Assembly (NCBI GenBank): GCA_934255405.1
Contig: CAKQNT010000004.1
Span: 1-64,000 of the forward strand
Length of the DNA stretch: 64,000 nt
From: an uncultured Alphaproteobacteria bacterium
GTDB taxonomy: Bacteria; Pseudomonadota; Alphaproteobacteria; RF32; CAG-239
Reading direction: 5' to 3'
The notes below the pieces were generated by a model, which was not told where the DNA came from, made no database searches, and saw only the letters and a list, made by a program, of their open reading frames with translations. Numbering within the stretch: position 1 is the first letter of the stretch; each line of letters starts with the position of its first letter. Of this stretch, positions 26,876-34,931 are shown one piece after another. The position numbers and the translations under genes were made by a program.

Positions 26876-28057
26876 TTATAGTTTTATAAGCTCTTCAACT
26901 TGAGACTTAAACTTCTCCAAGACATCTGATTTGGGGGTATATTTTTCTTCAAACGGAGGCAAAGACTGCCAGCCCAGTTCATCAAACACCTGCTGTATCT
27001 GATTGAGGACACCGGCTTTCCAGCCATAGGAGCCGAACGCCAACGCTACTTTGTTTTTGGGCGCCAATCCCCTCATATAAGTTACAAATCCAGCCACTCT
27101 GGGAAACAGTTGGTTGTTGAGGGTCGGATTGCCTATCAACACATATTTGGCATCCAGAAAATCAGGCATAATGTCAGAAACATTTTTGGTTGCCAAACAA
27201 TGTTTGATTACCGGAATACCGGCATCTTGAAAAACGCTCATTGCCATATCCGCCAGTGACGCAGTGGCGCCCCACATAGAATCGTATACAATAACCGCTT
27301 TGCCTTCATTTTGTCCGGACGCCCACTTGGCATAATTGTTCAAAATAGCGCCAACTTCTGCTTTGCCGCTCCAAATCAGTCCGTGCGACGGAGCAATCAT
27401 CTCAATATCCAACCCCAAATCTCCGGCGGTTTGCAACGCTTTGGAGGCCTGAGAGCCAAACGGGAACAAAATATTGGCATAGTAACTTTTGGCGTTTTCC
27501 ATAACCATATCAAAAGGAGCGTCTTTTACCATCAACGCGCTGCTGGCGTAGTGCTGGCCAAAACCATCGTTAGAGAGAAGCAGTTTATCTTCTTTAACAT
27601 AAGTCATCATAGAATCCGGCCAATGGAGCATAGGAGTTGTCATAAATTCCAATGTGCGTTTGCCGATAGACAAGCTCTCGCCGCTTTTGACAATCACATA
27701 TTGCCAACCGGTAGTGTCAAAATGTGCTTCAAGCGCCATTTTGCCGGCCATATTGGTTACAATCTGCGCCTGAGGAGCAAGTTTCATAATCTCGGGGATA
27801 TTGCCGGAATGATCCATCTCTACGTGATTGACAACCACATAAGCAAGTTTAGAAAAATCGGTTTGGCTCTTAATTCTGGCAAGGTTTTCTGCTGACATAT
27901 AGTGCTTAACCCCATCAACCAGCGTGATTTTTTCATCCATTATCAAGTACGAATTATAAGTTGAGCCATAAGGTGTGGCGTAGCCGTGAAACTCGCGCAA
28001 ATTCCAATCTTTGGCACCGACCCAATATATATTCTCTTTAATTTCCATCGCTTTCAT
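26876..28057 (-). CDS. Flavodiiron protein (FprA family)
   Basis: A 393-residue A-type flavoprotein: a metallo-beta-lactamase-like diiron domain (ligand motif HVEMDH, then LHWPDSM, DGFGQH and SHGLIW) followed by a flavodoxin domain (YDSMWGATASLADM). It reduces O2 to water and/or NO to N2O, protecting anaerobes. There is no fused rubredoxin, so electrons must come from a separate carrier. GGGAG precedes the ATG at 28057. It diverges from the PerR/Fur gene across the palindrome at 28142-28162, which suggests peroxide- or metal-dependent control. Confidence 0.93.
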   Translation of the reverse strand: MKAMEIKENIYWVGAKDWNLREFHGYATPYGSTYNSYLIMDEKITLVDGVKHYMSAENLARIKSQTDFSKLAYVVVNHVEMDHSGNIPEIMKLAPQAQIVTNMAGKMALEAHFDTTGWQYVIVKSGESLSIGKRTLEFMTTPMLHWPDSMMTYVKEDKLLLSNDGFGQHYASSALMVKDAPFDMVMENAKSYYANILFPFGSQASKALQTAGDLGLDIEMIAPSHGLIWSGKAEVGAILNNYAKWASGQNEGKAVIVYDSMWGATASLADMAMSVFQDAGIPVIKHCLATKNVSDIMPDFLDAKYVLIGNPTLNNQLFPRVAGFVTYMRGLAPKNKVALAFGSYGWKAGVLNQIQQVFDELGWQSLPPFEEKYTPKSDVLEKFKSQVEELIKL

Positions 28058-28141
28058 ATTATACTCCCAATGAAATTGTTAAGTTCTATTTGATAAATAA
28101 TATTGAAAATCTAACTTGACAACTTTAAAAGATTTTATTAA

Positions 28142-28162
28142 CAATAATAATTATCATTATTG
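28142..28162. promoter_or_regulatory. Fur/PerR-type operator between flavodiiron and regulator genes
   Basis: Inverted repeat CAATAAT-7-ATTATTG, with overall AT-rich shape like the 7-1-7 boxes of Fur/PerR. It lies 14 bases before the ATG of the Fur-family gene and in the intergenic space shared with the flavodiiron gene. Autoregulation is the simplest reading. Confidence 0.7.
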
Positions 28163-28175
28163 ATAAGAGGATTTT

Positions 28176-28556
28176 ATGCGGCACTCAAAACAAAGAGACA
28201 TTATATTGCAAACGCTGACGGATAACCCTATCCATCCGACAGCTGAGCAGCTATATGCTCTGGTTAAACAGATTGCTCCGGCAATCAGTTTGGCAACAGT
28301 GTACCGCAACCTTAATCAGTTGGCAGAAAACGGGGTGATAAAAAAAATTCGCGGTCTTGACGGCACCAGCCATTTTGATCACAATATTCATAACCACTAC
28401 CATCTGCTCTGCTCAAAATGCCATAAGGTCTATGATGTGCCTTATGACATTGCCCCGCGCCTGAGCGAAGAAGTTTTGTCCCAGACCGGGATGATTGTTG
28501 AATCTTGCGATATTGCTATGCGCGGTATCTGCAATAACTGCAAAACAAAAAACTAA
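28176..28556 (+). CDS. Fur-family regulator, PerR-like
   Basis: A 126-residue protein with a winged-helix N-terminal half (PTAEQLYALVKQIAPAISLATVYRNLNQL) and a metal-binding C-terminal half. Two CxxC pairs (CSKC and CNNC) form the structural zinc site, and HFDHNIHNHYH supplies regulatory-site ligands. Between genes for a flavodiiron protein and rubrerythrin it is best read as a peroxide sensor of PerR type. Plain Fur activity cannot be excluded. Confidence 0.88.
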   Translation: MRHSKQRDIILQTLTDNPIHPTAEQLYALVKQIAPAISLATVYRNLNQLAENGVIKKIRGLDGTSHFDHNIHNHYHLLCSKCHKVYDVPYDIAPRLSEEVLSQTGMIVESCDIAMRGICNNCKTKN

Positions 28557-28581
28557 CTTTATTTTTTAAGGAGCTTATATT

Positions 28582-29121
28582 ATGGAACTCAAAGGTTCAA
28601 AAACAGAAAAAAATCTGATGGCCGCTTTTGCCGGTGAATCTCAGGCTCGCAACAAATATACCTATTATGCCTCTAAGGCCAAAAAAGAAGGTTATAACAT
28701 CATTGCCGCCAAATTTGAAGAAACCGCCAACAATGAAAAAGAACACGCAAAAATTTGGTTCAAACTATTGCACGGCGGCGAAGTTCCATCTACCATTGAT
28801 AACCTCAAAGATGCTGCCGCCGGCGAGAACTATGAGTGGACAGATATGTATGCCACCATGGCTAAAGAAGCCCGCGAAGAAGGTTTTAATAAAATTGCCG
28901 CTTTGTTTGAAATGGTTGGCAAAATTGAAAAAGGACACGAAGAGCGCTATCAGGCTCTGCTGGACTCTTTGGTTGAAGGCAAAGTTTTTGAGCGCCCAAC
29001 CAAAGTTATTTGGGAATGCGCAAACTGCGGTTGCCGCGTAGAATCTCCCAAAGCTCCGGAGAAATGTCCGGTTTGTGATCATCCGCAAGCTTATTTCTTT
29101 GAGCTGCAGGAACAGTTCTAA
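28582..29121 (+). CDS. rbr: Rubrerythrin
   Basis: A 179-residue peroxidase of anaerobes that reduces hydrogen peroxide. It has an N-terminal four-helix diiron domain (ExxH pairs in EETANNEKEHAKIW and EMVGKIEKGHEERY) and a C-terminal rubredoxin domain with CANC and CPVCDHP iron ligands. AAGGAG lies 11 bases before the ATG. It follows the PerR-like gene by 25 bases in the same direction, so the two probably form an operon that answers peroxide stress. Confidence 0.96.
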   Translation: MELKGSKTEKNLMAAFAGESQARNKYTYYASKAKKEGYNIIAAKFEETANNEKEHAKIWFKLLHGGEVPSTIDNLKDAAAGENYEWTDMYATMAKEAREEGFNKIAALFEMVGKIEKGHEERYQALLDSLVEGKVFERPTKVIWECANCGCRVESPKAPEKCPVCDHPQAYFFELQEQF

Positions 29122-29136
29122 TAAACTATCCAACAA

Positions 29137-29172
29137 AAAACCCCGAACTTCTCAGTTCGGGGTTTTGTTTTT
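29137..29172 (+). terminator. Bidirectional terminator between rbr and cold-shock gene
   Basis: Perfect 13-pair hairpin AAAACCCCGAACT-TCTC-AGTTCGGGGTTTT (29137-29149 and 29154-29166), T-rich on both strands, between convergent genes. Confidence 0.95.
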
Positions 29173-29183
29173 TAGCCTTAAAC

Positions 29184-29387
29184 TTAAGCCAATTTCAGCT
29201 CACCGGCTACGGTTTTGCCTCTTTCAGTCATCAACTCATAGCTGATTTTGGCACCTTCGTTCAAAGTGCGGAGGCCGGCTTTCTGAACGGCAGAAATGTG
29301 TACAAAAACATCCTGTCCACCTTCATCAGGGGTGATGAATCCATAACCCTTTTTGTTGTTAAACCATTTAACTGTTCCTGTTGCCAT
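29184..29387 (-). CDS. Cold-shock domain protein (CspA family)
   Basis: 67 residues from MATGTVKWFNNKKGYGFI to GELKLA, a single OB-fold with RNP1 (KGYGFI) and RNP2 (VFVHI). It binds single-stranded RNA/DNA and melts RNA structure. The start at 29387 is supported by AAAGGA nine bases upstream. A TATAAT (minus strand, 29440-29445) about 50 bases upstream may be its promoter, which leaves too short a leader for a cspA-type thermosensor. From 29450 to 29650 I see no convincing gene. Confidence 0.93.
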   Translation of the reverse strand: MATGTVKWFNNKKGYGFITPDEGGQDVFVHISAVQKAGLRTLNEGAKISYELMTERGKTVAGELKLA

Positions 29388-29658
29388 AATATTGTATCCT
29401 TTGTAAAAACAGGTTGATAAAATGGGCCTCAAGTATCCTATTATAGGCGCTACCCTGCCCTATAACTATCTGGTCGGTGGTGGGACAATCAGTTTCTGCA
29501 AAACTCTCGCTAACCACGGAGGTTTAGTTATGGCTAATAGTCTATCCCATCTTTTTTTGTTTGCAAGTAATATTTTTTCAAATCAGATTGTAAATCCAAT
29601 ATTGTGCGATTATTTATAAAAAGCTATACTGAAATTGTTATTTTTGAAAGGATGTGTT

Positions 29659-30090
29659 ATGAAAAAAATTTATCTGCTTATGAGCGCTGCCGCAGTAACG
29701 CTTATGTTGGCGTCTCCGTCTTTTGCTCAGCGCAAAAACACCACTTCTCACGAGGTGGCAAAAATAGAATCTGAAGTTGCTCATCCCAAGCACGATATAA
29801 AGATGGGCAAATACCACAATAAAAAAACACATGAGGATATTCAGGATATTAACGAAGATTATCAAAAGGCTCTGCGCAAAATTGATAAATCTTCTTTCTC
29901 TGATGAGCAAAAATCACTCCTTAAAAAACAAGCCGCGCAGAGCAAAGAGTTGGCTCTGAAACAGTTGCAAGAACGTTCTCAGATGGCTGAACAGCACCAA
30001 AAAGCTCGCGAGGCGCTCAATATGCAAGATGCTATGCACAGCAAAGCCAACCGCAAGGCCGTGAAAAAAATTCACGATATTGCCGACTAA
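29659..30090 (+). CDS. Exported helical protein (Spy/CpxP-like in style), 143 residues
   Basis: Signal peptide MKKIYLLMSAAAVTLMLASP, cleaved after SFA. The mature protein is strongly charged and helical, with His/Lys-rich start (EVAHPKHDIKMGKYHNKKTHED) and a long amphipathic helix (SLLKKQAAQSKELALKQLQER). It looks like a small periplasmic chaperone or metal-binding helical protein, but no LTxxQ motif of the Spy/CpxP family is evident. AAAGGA precedes the ATG. A dispersed repeat and a terminator follow immediately. Confidence 0.7.
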   Translation: MKKIYLLMSAAAVTLMLASPSFAQRKNTTSHEVAKIESEVAHPKHDIKMGKYHNKKTHEDIQDINEDYQKALRKIDKSSFSDEQKSLLKKQAAQSKELALKQLQERSQMAEQHQKAREALNMQDAMHSKANRKAVKKIHDIAD

Positions 30091-30157
30091 CTGGGCTGCG
30101 CCCAAGGGCGTTAGCAAGCTGTTACTTGCCCGCACGGCGTTCAAGGCTCGGGATTGT
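30091..30157. repeat. Dispersed palindromic repeat copy
   Basis: Begins with CTGGGC-TGC-GCCCAA directly after the stop codon and continues GGGCGTTAGCAAGCTGTTACTTGCCC...GCTCGGGAT, written here in parts. Same family as at 23915-24242. Confidence 0.75.
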
Positions 30158-30201
30158 GCACTATCGGGTTTCTTTTTAGGAAATCTGATAGTGCTTTTTT
30201 T
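30158..30201 (+). terminator. Terminator after the exported helical protein
   Basis: Hairpin with arms GCACTATC / GATAGTGC (30158-30165, 30187-30194) and an inner GGTTTC / GAAATC stem, followed by seven T. Confidence 0.9.
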
Positions 30202-30237
30202 AAGATTTTTCTTCACAAATTAAATATCTTCTGATAA

Positions 30238-30277
30238 ATTGCCGTCTGCAAGTCTGCGGCAATGGGGTTCGCGGACG
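30238..30277 (+). promoter_or_regulatory. Leader of proS with two mutually exclusive helices
   Basis: ATTGCCG (30238-30244) can pair with CGGCAAT (30257-30263), and CGTCTGC (30243-30249) can pair with GCGGACG (30271-30277). The two helices share bases, so they either compete or, with the first trimmed, form a pseudoknot. The site is 31 bases before the proS ATG. Confidence 0.35.
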
Positions 30278-30307
30278 TTTCATTACGTTATGAAGGAATA
30301 TTGAAAA

Positions 30308-31825
30308 ATGGCACTTAAAAAACTTAGAAAAGACAACTATCCCGAATGGTATCAATGCGTGGTTTCTGAAGCCAATATGGCTGAAAACTCCTCTTCTCCC
30401 GGATGTATGGTCATTAAACCATGGGGATATGGTATCTGGGAACGCATCCGCGATGTGTTTGATGAACAAATTAAAGAAGCTGATCACGAAAACTGCTATT
30501 TTCCAATGTTTATTCCGCTTTCTTTCTTTCAAAAAGAGGCCGAGCATGTTGATGGTTTTGCCAAAGAAATGGCGGTGGTTACCCATTCGCGCCTCAGCAT
30601 GAAGGACGGCAAGCTCACTCCTGATTCCGAACTCGATGAACCGCTTATCGTTCGTCCCACTTCTGAGGCGATTATTGCGGACTCTTTCTCTAAATGGGTG
30701 AAGTCTTATCGCGATCTGCCGGTTCTGATTAATCAATGGGCAAACGTTGTTCGTTGGGAAATGCGCCCGCGACTGTTCCTGCGTACTCGCGAATTTTTGT
30801 GGCAGGAAGGTCATACCGCTCACGCCTCCGCCGCCGAAGCAGAGGCCGAAACCAAATGGGCTTTGGAGGCTTATCGCAAACTTAGCGAAGAAACTCTCGC
30901 AATGCCGGTAATTGTCGGACGCAAGCCCGAGCATGAAAAATTCCCCGGCGCTGTCGATACTTATTGCATAGAGGCTATGATGCAAGATGGCAAAGCCCTG
31001 CAAGCCGGAACTTCTCATTTCTTGGGACAAAACTTTGCAAAATCGGCTAATATTACTTTTGTTAACAAAGAAAATAAACCCGAATACGCATATACCACCT
31101 CTTGGGGTGTGTCTACTCGTCTTATCGGCGGAGTGATTATGACGCACGCTGATGATGAAGGTATGGTGGTTCCGCCTAAAATCGCTCCTTATCAGGTTGT
31201 GATTATTCCGGTTATTAAGAATCCGGCTGACGAAGACGCTGTTATGTCTTATATCGATGGCATTCGCAAAGATTTGTCCGCACAGACACCGTTTGGCGAA
31301 AAAATCCGTGTCAAACTCGATAAACGCGATAAATCTTCAGTGGACAAATTCTGGGAATGGACACGCAAAGGGGCTCCGGTTATTTTGGAAATCGGCAAGC
31401 GTGATGCCGACGCCAATAACGCTATGATGCGTATTCGCACTCATATCAACCAACCCGACGCCAAACAAATTGTCTCACGCCAACAGCTGGTATCAGAAAT
31501 GACAACCACAATCGAAAACATTCAAAAAGAAATGTTTGAAAAAGCAAAATCACGCCTGCAGGAAAATATCCGCACCGACATCAACACACCGGAAGATTTT
31601 AAGGCTTATTTTGCTCAGGCCAACGAATGGATTGAAGACGGACAACAAGGCAAAGTTGCCTTCGTTCGCGGCAAATGGTGCGGTGATCCGGCTACGGAAG
31701 AATTGCTGAAGGAAATGAAAATAACTATTCGCTGCATTCCGTTTGATCAATCTAACACTGAAGGCGTTTGTTTGCTTACCGGAAGGAAGGCATGCATGGA
31801 TGTTATTTACGCCCGCTCCTACTAG
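30308..31825 (+). CDS. proS: Prolyl-tRNA synthetase, archaeal/eukaryal type
   Basis: A 505-residue class II synthetase that charges tRNA-Pro. It has no bacterial editing (INS) domain between motifs 2 and 3. It has the archaeal/eukaryal-type N-terminus (NYPEWYQCVVSEANMAENS), motif 2 in VRWEMRPRLFLRTREFLWQEGHTAH, an extra C-terminal zinc-like region (FVRGKWCGDPATEELLKEM) and ends in Tyr. Most alphaproteobacteria have the bacterial type, so this gene is probably acquired. Its TAG stop is the first bases of a dispersed palindromic repeat. The two tRNA-Pro genes it serves are at 36335 and 56188. Confidence 0.93.
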   Translation: MALKKLRKDNYPEWYQCVVSEANMAENSSSPGCMVIKPWGYGIWERIRDVFDEQIKEADHENCYFPMFIPLSFFQKEAEHVDGFAKEMAVVTHSRLSMKDGKLTPDSELDEPLIVRPTSEAIIADSFSKWVKSYRDLPVLINQWANVVRWEMRPRLFLRTREFLWQEGHTAHASAAEAEAETKWALEAYRKLSEETLAMPVIVGRKPEHEKFPGAVDTYCIEAMMQDGKALQAGTSHFLGQNFAKSANITFVNKENKPEYAYTTSWGVSTRLIGGVIMTHADDEGMVVPPKIAPYQVVIIPVIKNPADEDAVMSYIDGIRKDLSAQTPFGEKIRVKLDKRDKSSVDKFWEWTRKGAPVILEIGKRDADANNAMMRIRTHINQPDAKQIVSRQQLVSEMTTTIENIQKEMFEKAKSRLQENIRTDINTPEDFKAYFAQANEWIEDGQQGKVAFVRGKWCGDPATEELLKEMKITIRCIPFDQSNTEGVCLLTGRKACMDVIYARSY

Positions 31826-32055
31826 GCAGCGCCTAGTGGCATTCGCAAGCTGTTACTCGCGCACTCTCTGCGTTCGGTCGCTCGGGAGTGCGTTTTGTTT
31901 TATGCTGCTGCTAAAATCACTTTATTCATCCCATTCTTCCACCTCATGCGCAGCGCCTAGTGGCATTCGCAAGCTGTTACTCGCCCGCGCGGCGGGTGGC
32001 GCAAACCTAGCTGTTACTCGCGCACTCTCTGCGTTCGGTCGCTCGGGATAGCAAA
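31822..32055. repeat. Two dispersed palindromic repeats after proS
   Basis: Copy one (31822-31895) starts CTAGGC-AGC-GCCTAG and overlaps the proS stop. Its inner stem is CGCACTC/GAGTGCG. Copy two (about 31950-32052) has CAGCGCCTAGTGGCATTCGC plus a partial second half. Both belong to the family at 23915. This fills most of the 339-base gap before the transporter gene. Confidence 0.8.
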
Positions 32056-32059
32056 TAAA

Positions 32060-32097
32060 AAATACCCTGTTTTTTTATTAAACAGGGTATTTATTTA
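32060..32097 (+). terminator. Bidirectional terminator
   Basis: Thirteen-pair perfect hairpin AAATACCCTGTTT / AAACAGGGTATTT (32060-32072, 32080-32092), T-rich after it. Confidence 0.9.
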
Positions 32098-32164
32098 GCG
32101 CTCCTGTAAATCCCCAAAACGGCAATTATATTAGTAGCAGACCAAATTCTGATAAGGTAATGCC

Positions 32165-33055
32165 ATGGGATATGTATATGCCCTGCTGGCGGTTTTTCTC
32201 TGGAGTTTTAACCTGATTATCGCCAGCTATTTTGCCACCTCGCTGCAGCCGTTTGAAATTGCTTTCGGCCGCTGGCTGGTTGCCGCCATAATCTTAGTGC
32301 CTCTGTCCTTAAAAAGTTTAATCCAAAACTTTAGCATCTTGCGCCAACATATTTGGCTGATTATTGCTCTGGCCTTGAGCGGAATTGTATGGGACAACAC
32401 TCTAATCTACTATGCCGGACGCACGACTTCAGCTATAAACATGGGGCTCTTAAACGTTACCGGACCGCTGTTTTTGGTGATTATGTCGCGAATATTTTTC
32501 AAAACCCCGATTTCTGCCTTTCAGACCTTGGGAATGCTGATTGCTTTGGGCGGGGTGATAACCGTTATTGTCAACGGCGATTTCAGCAGCCTTGCCGATT
32601 TTAAGTTTGCTCCGGGCGACGGCATAATGCTCTTAAACACTTTCTGCTTTGCTATATATTCGCTGTTGCAAGGCAAACGCCCGCCGCAAGTGCCGCAGTC
32701 CGCCTTGCTGGCGGCAACTGTAATTTTCGGCCTGCTGATTATATTCCCGTTTATGCTGATATCAACCGGCGAAAACGGAATCCGCCATCTGCAGCCGATA
32801 GATTTGGCCGTATTTGTATATTTAGGAATTTTCAACTCCGTCATTGCTTATTCGGCCTGGAATGTCGCCTTGGGCAAACTCGGCAATCTTAAAACCTCTA
32901 TCATCTATTATCTGATGCCGCTGTTTGCCGGAATTGAGGCCTATCTGATTCTGCATGAAAAACTTTATGCCGCAACCCTTATCGGCGGCGCGCTGATTAT
33001 CTGCGGAATAGCCCTTGTTAACTTTGGAGCAAAAAACAAGCCCCATCAAAACTGA
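32165..33055 (+). CDS. EamA-family drug/metabolite transporter
   Basis: A 296-residue inner-membrane protein with ten predicted helices in two EamA halves (WSFNLIIASYFATSLQPFEIAFGRW... and FVYLGIFNSVIAYSAWNVALGKLG). The substrate cannot be told, since the superfamily exports metabolites, amino acids or nucleotides. AAGG seven bases before the ATG supports the start. A second EamA gene at 34932 on the other strand is only distantly similar. Confidence 0.88.
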   Translation: MGYVYALLAVFLWSFNLIIASYFATSLQPFEIAFGRWLVAAIILVPLSLKSLIQNFSILRQHIWLIIALALSGIVWDNTLIYYAGRTTSAINMGLLNVTGPLFLVIMSRIFFKTPISAFQTLGMLIALGGVITVIVNGDFSSLADFKFAPGDGIMLLNTFCFAIYSLLQGKRPPQVPQSALLAATVIFGLLIIFPFMLISTGENGIRHLQPIDLAVFVYLGIFNSVIAYSAWNVALGKLGNLKTSIIYYLMPLFAGIEAYLILHEKLYAATLIGGALIICGIALVNFGAKNKPHQN

Positions 33056-33071
33056 GGGGCTTGAGTTTATG

Positions 33072-33446
33072 CTATATTCCAACCTGCATCGCTCGGGCAG
33101 CTATCTTTGCATGTATAAAGTTTTTAGTTTCGCGGTATTCATCTTTGTATTTTTGAAGGTCTCGGTCAAATTCTTTCATATTTCCGCCGATTTGCATATA
33201 TTTATACAGAGCAACATCAACATAGTGGCTGTCGGTTTCATACGGCAGATGATTCTTGATTACGGCGGCGGCTTTAGAGGCATTAAACTTGATAATTACT
33301 TCCTGAAAAAACACATGTTTGGTATTGATATCGTCACCGGTTCCGCGAGCATCAAACAAAGCATCAAAAAGTTGTTTTTTGCTCAGGTTCGGGGCAGATA
33401 TTTTACTTAGAAAATCTGTTCCTTTGGTGTTCTTATCCTGCATCAT
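33072..33446 (-). CDS. Hypothetical protein, 124 residues
   Basis: No family recognised. It is helical and charged, with no signal peptide (MQDKNTKGTDFLSKISAPNLSKKQLFDALFDARG...). It has a strong GGAGG site five bases before the ATG at 33446, which supports real translation. It sits convergent to the transporter and 96 bases downstream of the beta-solenoid gene on the same strand. Confidence 0.65.
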   Translation of the reverse strand: MMQDKNTKGTDFLSKISAPNLSKKQLFDALFDARGTGDDINTKHVFFQEVIIKFNASKAAAVIKNHLPYETDSHYVDVALYKYMQIGGNMKEFDRDLQKYKDEYRETKNFIHAKIAARAMQVGI

Positions 33447-33542
33447 AATAGCCTCCTTTTTTCAGGGGATTTTATATTATTCAATATACCATAAATGACG
33501 GCAGAAAACAACTGTTTTTGTAACAAAAATGTAACATTCATA

Positions 33543-34922
33543 TTAATTACGCCAATATCCGGAAAAGGCATTTTTCAGTTGTTGATAAATCTTTTGATAA
33601 AGCGGACGACATTGGTTATATGTTCCCTTATCCGCGGCAAAAATATAGTACGCGGCACTGTCATCATAAAGAACGCGTTGCGGCTCGTTTCCCAGCTGCA
33701 TTTGCAAGTTATGATACTGGTTGACTTTCAGCTCCTGCAGCTTTTGACAATTGCGCAATATGATTTCTCCGCCGGAGCTGTGCCCGATTTCAATATATTC
33801 TACCGAAGATTCGCTAAAATCGGCAACTCCGCCGAAATAAGCTCCAAAAACCGCGGTTTTTATGCCGCCCTGCCCCCACAAATAAAACTTGCCTCCGGCA
33901 CGGGCGCCAACTCTCAGTTCATTGATATTGCTGCCGCCCTGCAAATCCAGCGTGCCGAAAAACTCGTCTCCGATAACAATGCCGCGGCTAGCCGATTGCT
34001 TGCCTTTACCGCTGATTTTGATGAGCCCTTTGCAATCTTTGCCTATATATAATCCCTGTGCGTTGAGGCTGTCAATTTCCAGATTACCGCGAAAAGAATC
34101 GCCAATCCATATATTGCGTTGTCCCCAGTTGTCTTCCAGCTTGAGATTGGCATAGCTATAGTAGCCTATTTGCAAATTATGAAAACAGGAGTTTCTGATA
34201 TAAAGATTGCCGCTGTATACATTTTCTATATCCAAATTAAAACATTTGCGGCTATCAAACACCGATAAATCACAACGACAATTGCTGCCGATAAAAATAT
34301 TTTCCACATCACTGCGAGAAAGATTAAGGCTGCCGTTATAATTATTGCCAATTTTTACCGATTGCAAAAATTTATTGTCCCGCGCGTCTACTTGCATATC
34401 GCAGTTATGTCCGATTAATAATTTTTTTATTTGAGCGCGCCCGATATTGCATTGCGCGCAACGCGTATATGACCTAAACTCCAATGTGTGAGTCTTAAAC
34501 CCGCATATATAGAGTGCTTCGGCCTCCAGTGGCAGGTGCAATCTTGATTTGAGCTCGGTTTCATTCAAATATTCTTCACTTTGGTCGGCGTAGCGGATAA
34601 TCGACAATCCCAGAACTTTGGCGGCATCGGGAGCAATGGAAATTTTTTGTTTTTTAATAAAATCTTGCAAAACTGTTTTTTCGTGTGAGCTTAATTTATG
34701 GTTTCGATACGGATAAACCGCGCTTATTTTGGTTTGACACCCCGGCATAACCGCCAGCACCTGCCCGTGCTTATTGCGAAAAATAAGACGGCACTTTAGA
34801 GAATTAAGTTGCGCCATGGTATAGCCGCCGCTCAGCTCAGTCATTCTTGATTGCGAGGTTGATTTTGACACTTTTTCCCCTTTGCCAAAAATATTATTCA
34901 TATTCGAATATGTAATCGGCAT
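33543..34922 (-). CDS. Beta-solenoid repeat protein, about 459 residues
   Basis: No named family. From about residue 150 to 400 the chain repeats a unit of about 20-24 residues with IxIG at one turn and a polar x(C/N)xGxLxI at the next: LLIGHNCDMQVD, VKIGNNYNGSLNLS, IFIGSNCRCDLSV, IWIGDSFRGNLEID, LYIGKDCKGLIKIS, IVIGDEFFGTLDLQ, LRVGARAGGKFYL, IEIGHSSGGEIIL. This is the pattern of a right-handed beta-helix, as in bactofilins and pentapeptide-like proteins. There is no signal peptide. The N-terminal 130 residues look globular and the last 40 helical. The start is uncertain, as no clear ribosome site precedes the first ATG and inner ATGs at 34901 and later are possible. Confidence 0.65.
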   Translation of the reverse strand: MPITYSNMNNIFGKGEKVSKSTSQSRMTELSGGYTMAQLNSLKCRLIFRNKHGQVLAVMPGCQTKISAVYPYRNHKLSSHEKTVLQDFIKKQKISIAPDAAKVLGLSIIRYADQSEEYLNETELKSRLHLPLEAEALYICGFKTHTLEFRSYTRCAQCNIGRAQIKKLLIGHNCDMQVDARDNKFLQSVKIGNNYNGSLNLSRSDVENIFIGSNCRCDLSVFDSRKCFNLDIENVYSGNLYIRNSCFHNLQIGYYSYANLKLEDNWGQRNIWIGDSFRGNLEIDSLNAQGLYIGKDCKGLIKISGKGKQSASRGIVIGDEFFGTLDLQGGSNINELRVGARAGGKFYLWGQGGIKTAVFGAYFGGVADFSESSVEYIEIGHSSGGEIILRNCQKLQELKVNQYHNLQMQLGNEPQRVLYDDSAAYYIFAADKGTYNQCRPLYQKIYQQLKNAFSGYWRN

Positions 34923-34931
34923 CGGACAAAT

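Noticed and set aside
29443..29650. Cold-shock RNA thermosensor or small RNA upstream of the csp gene
   Set aside because: A TATAAT only about 50 bases before the ATG implies a short leader. The rest shows weak pairing and no clear promoter-terminator pair.
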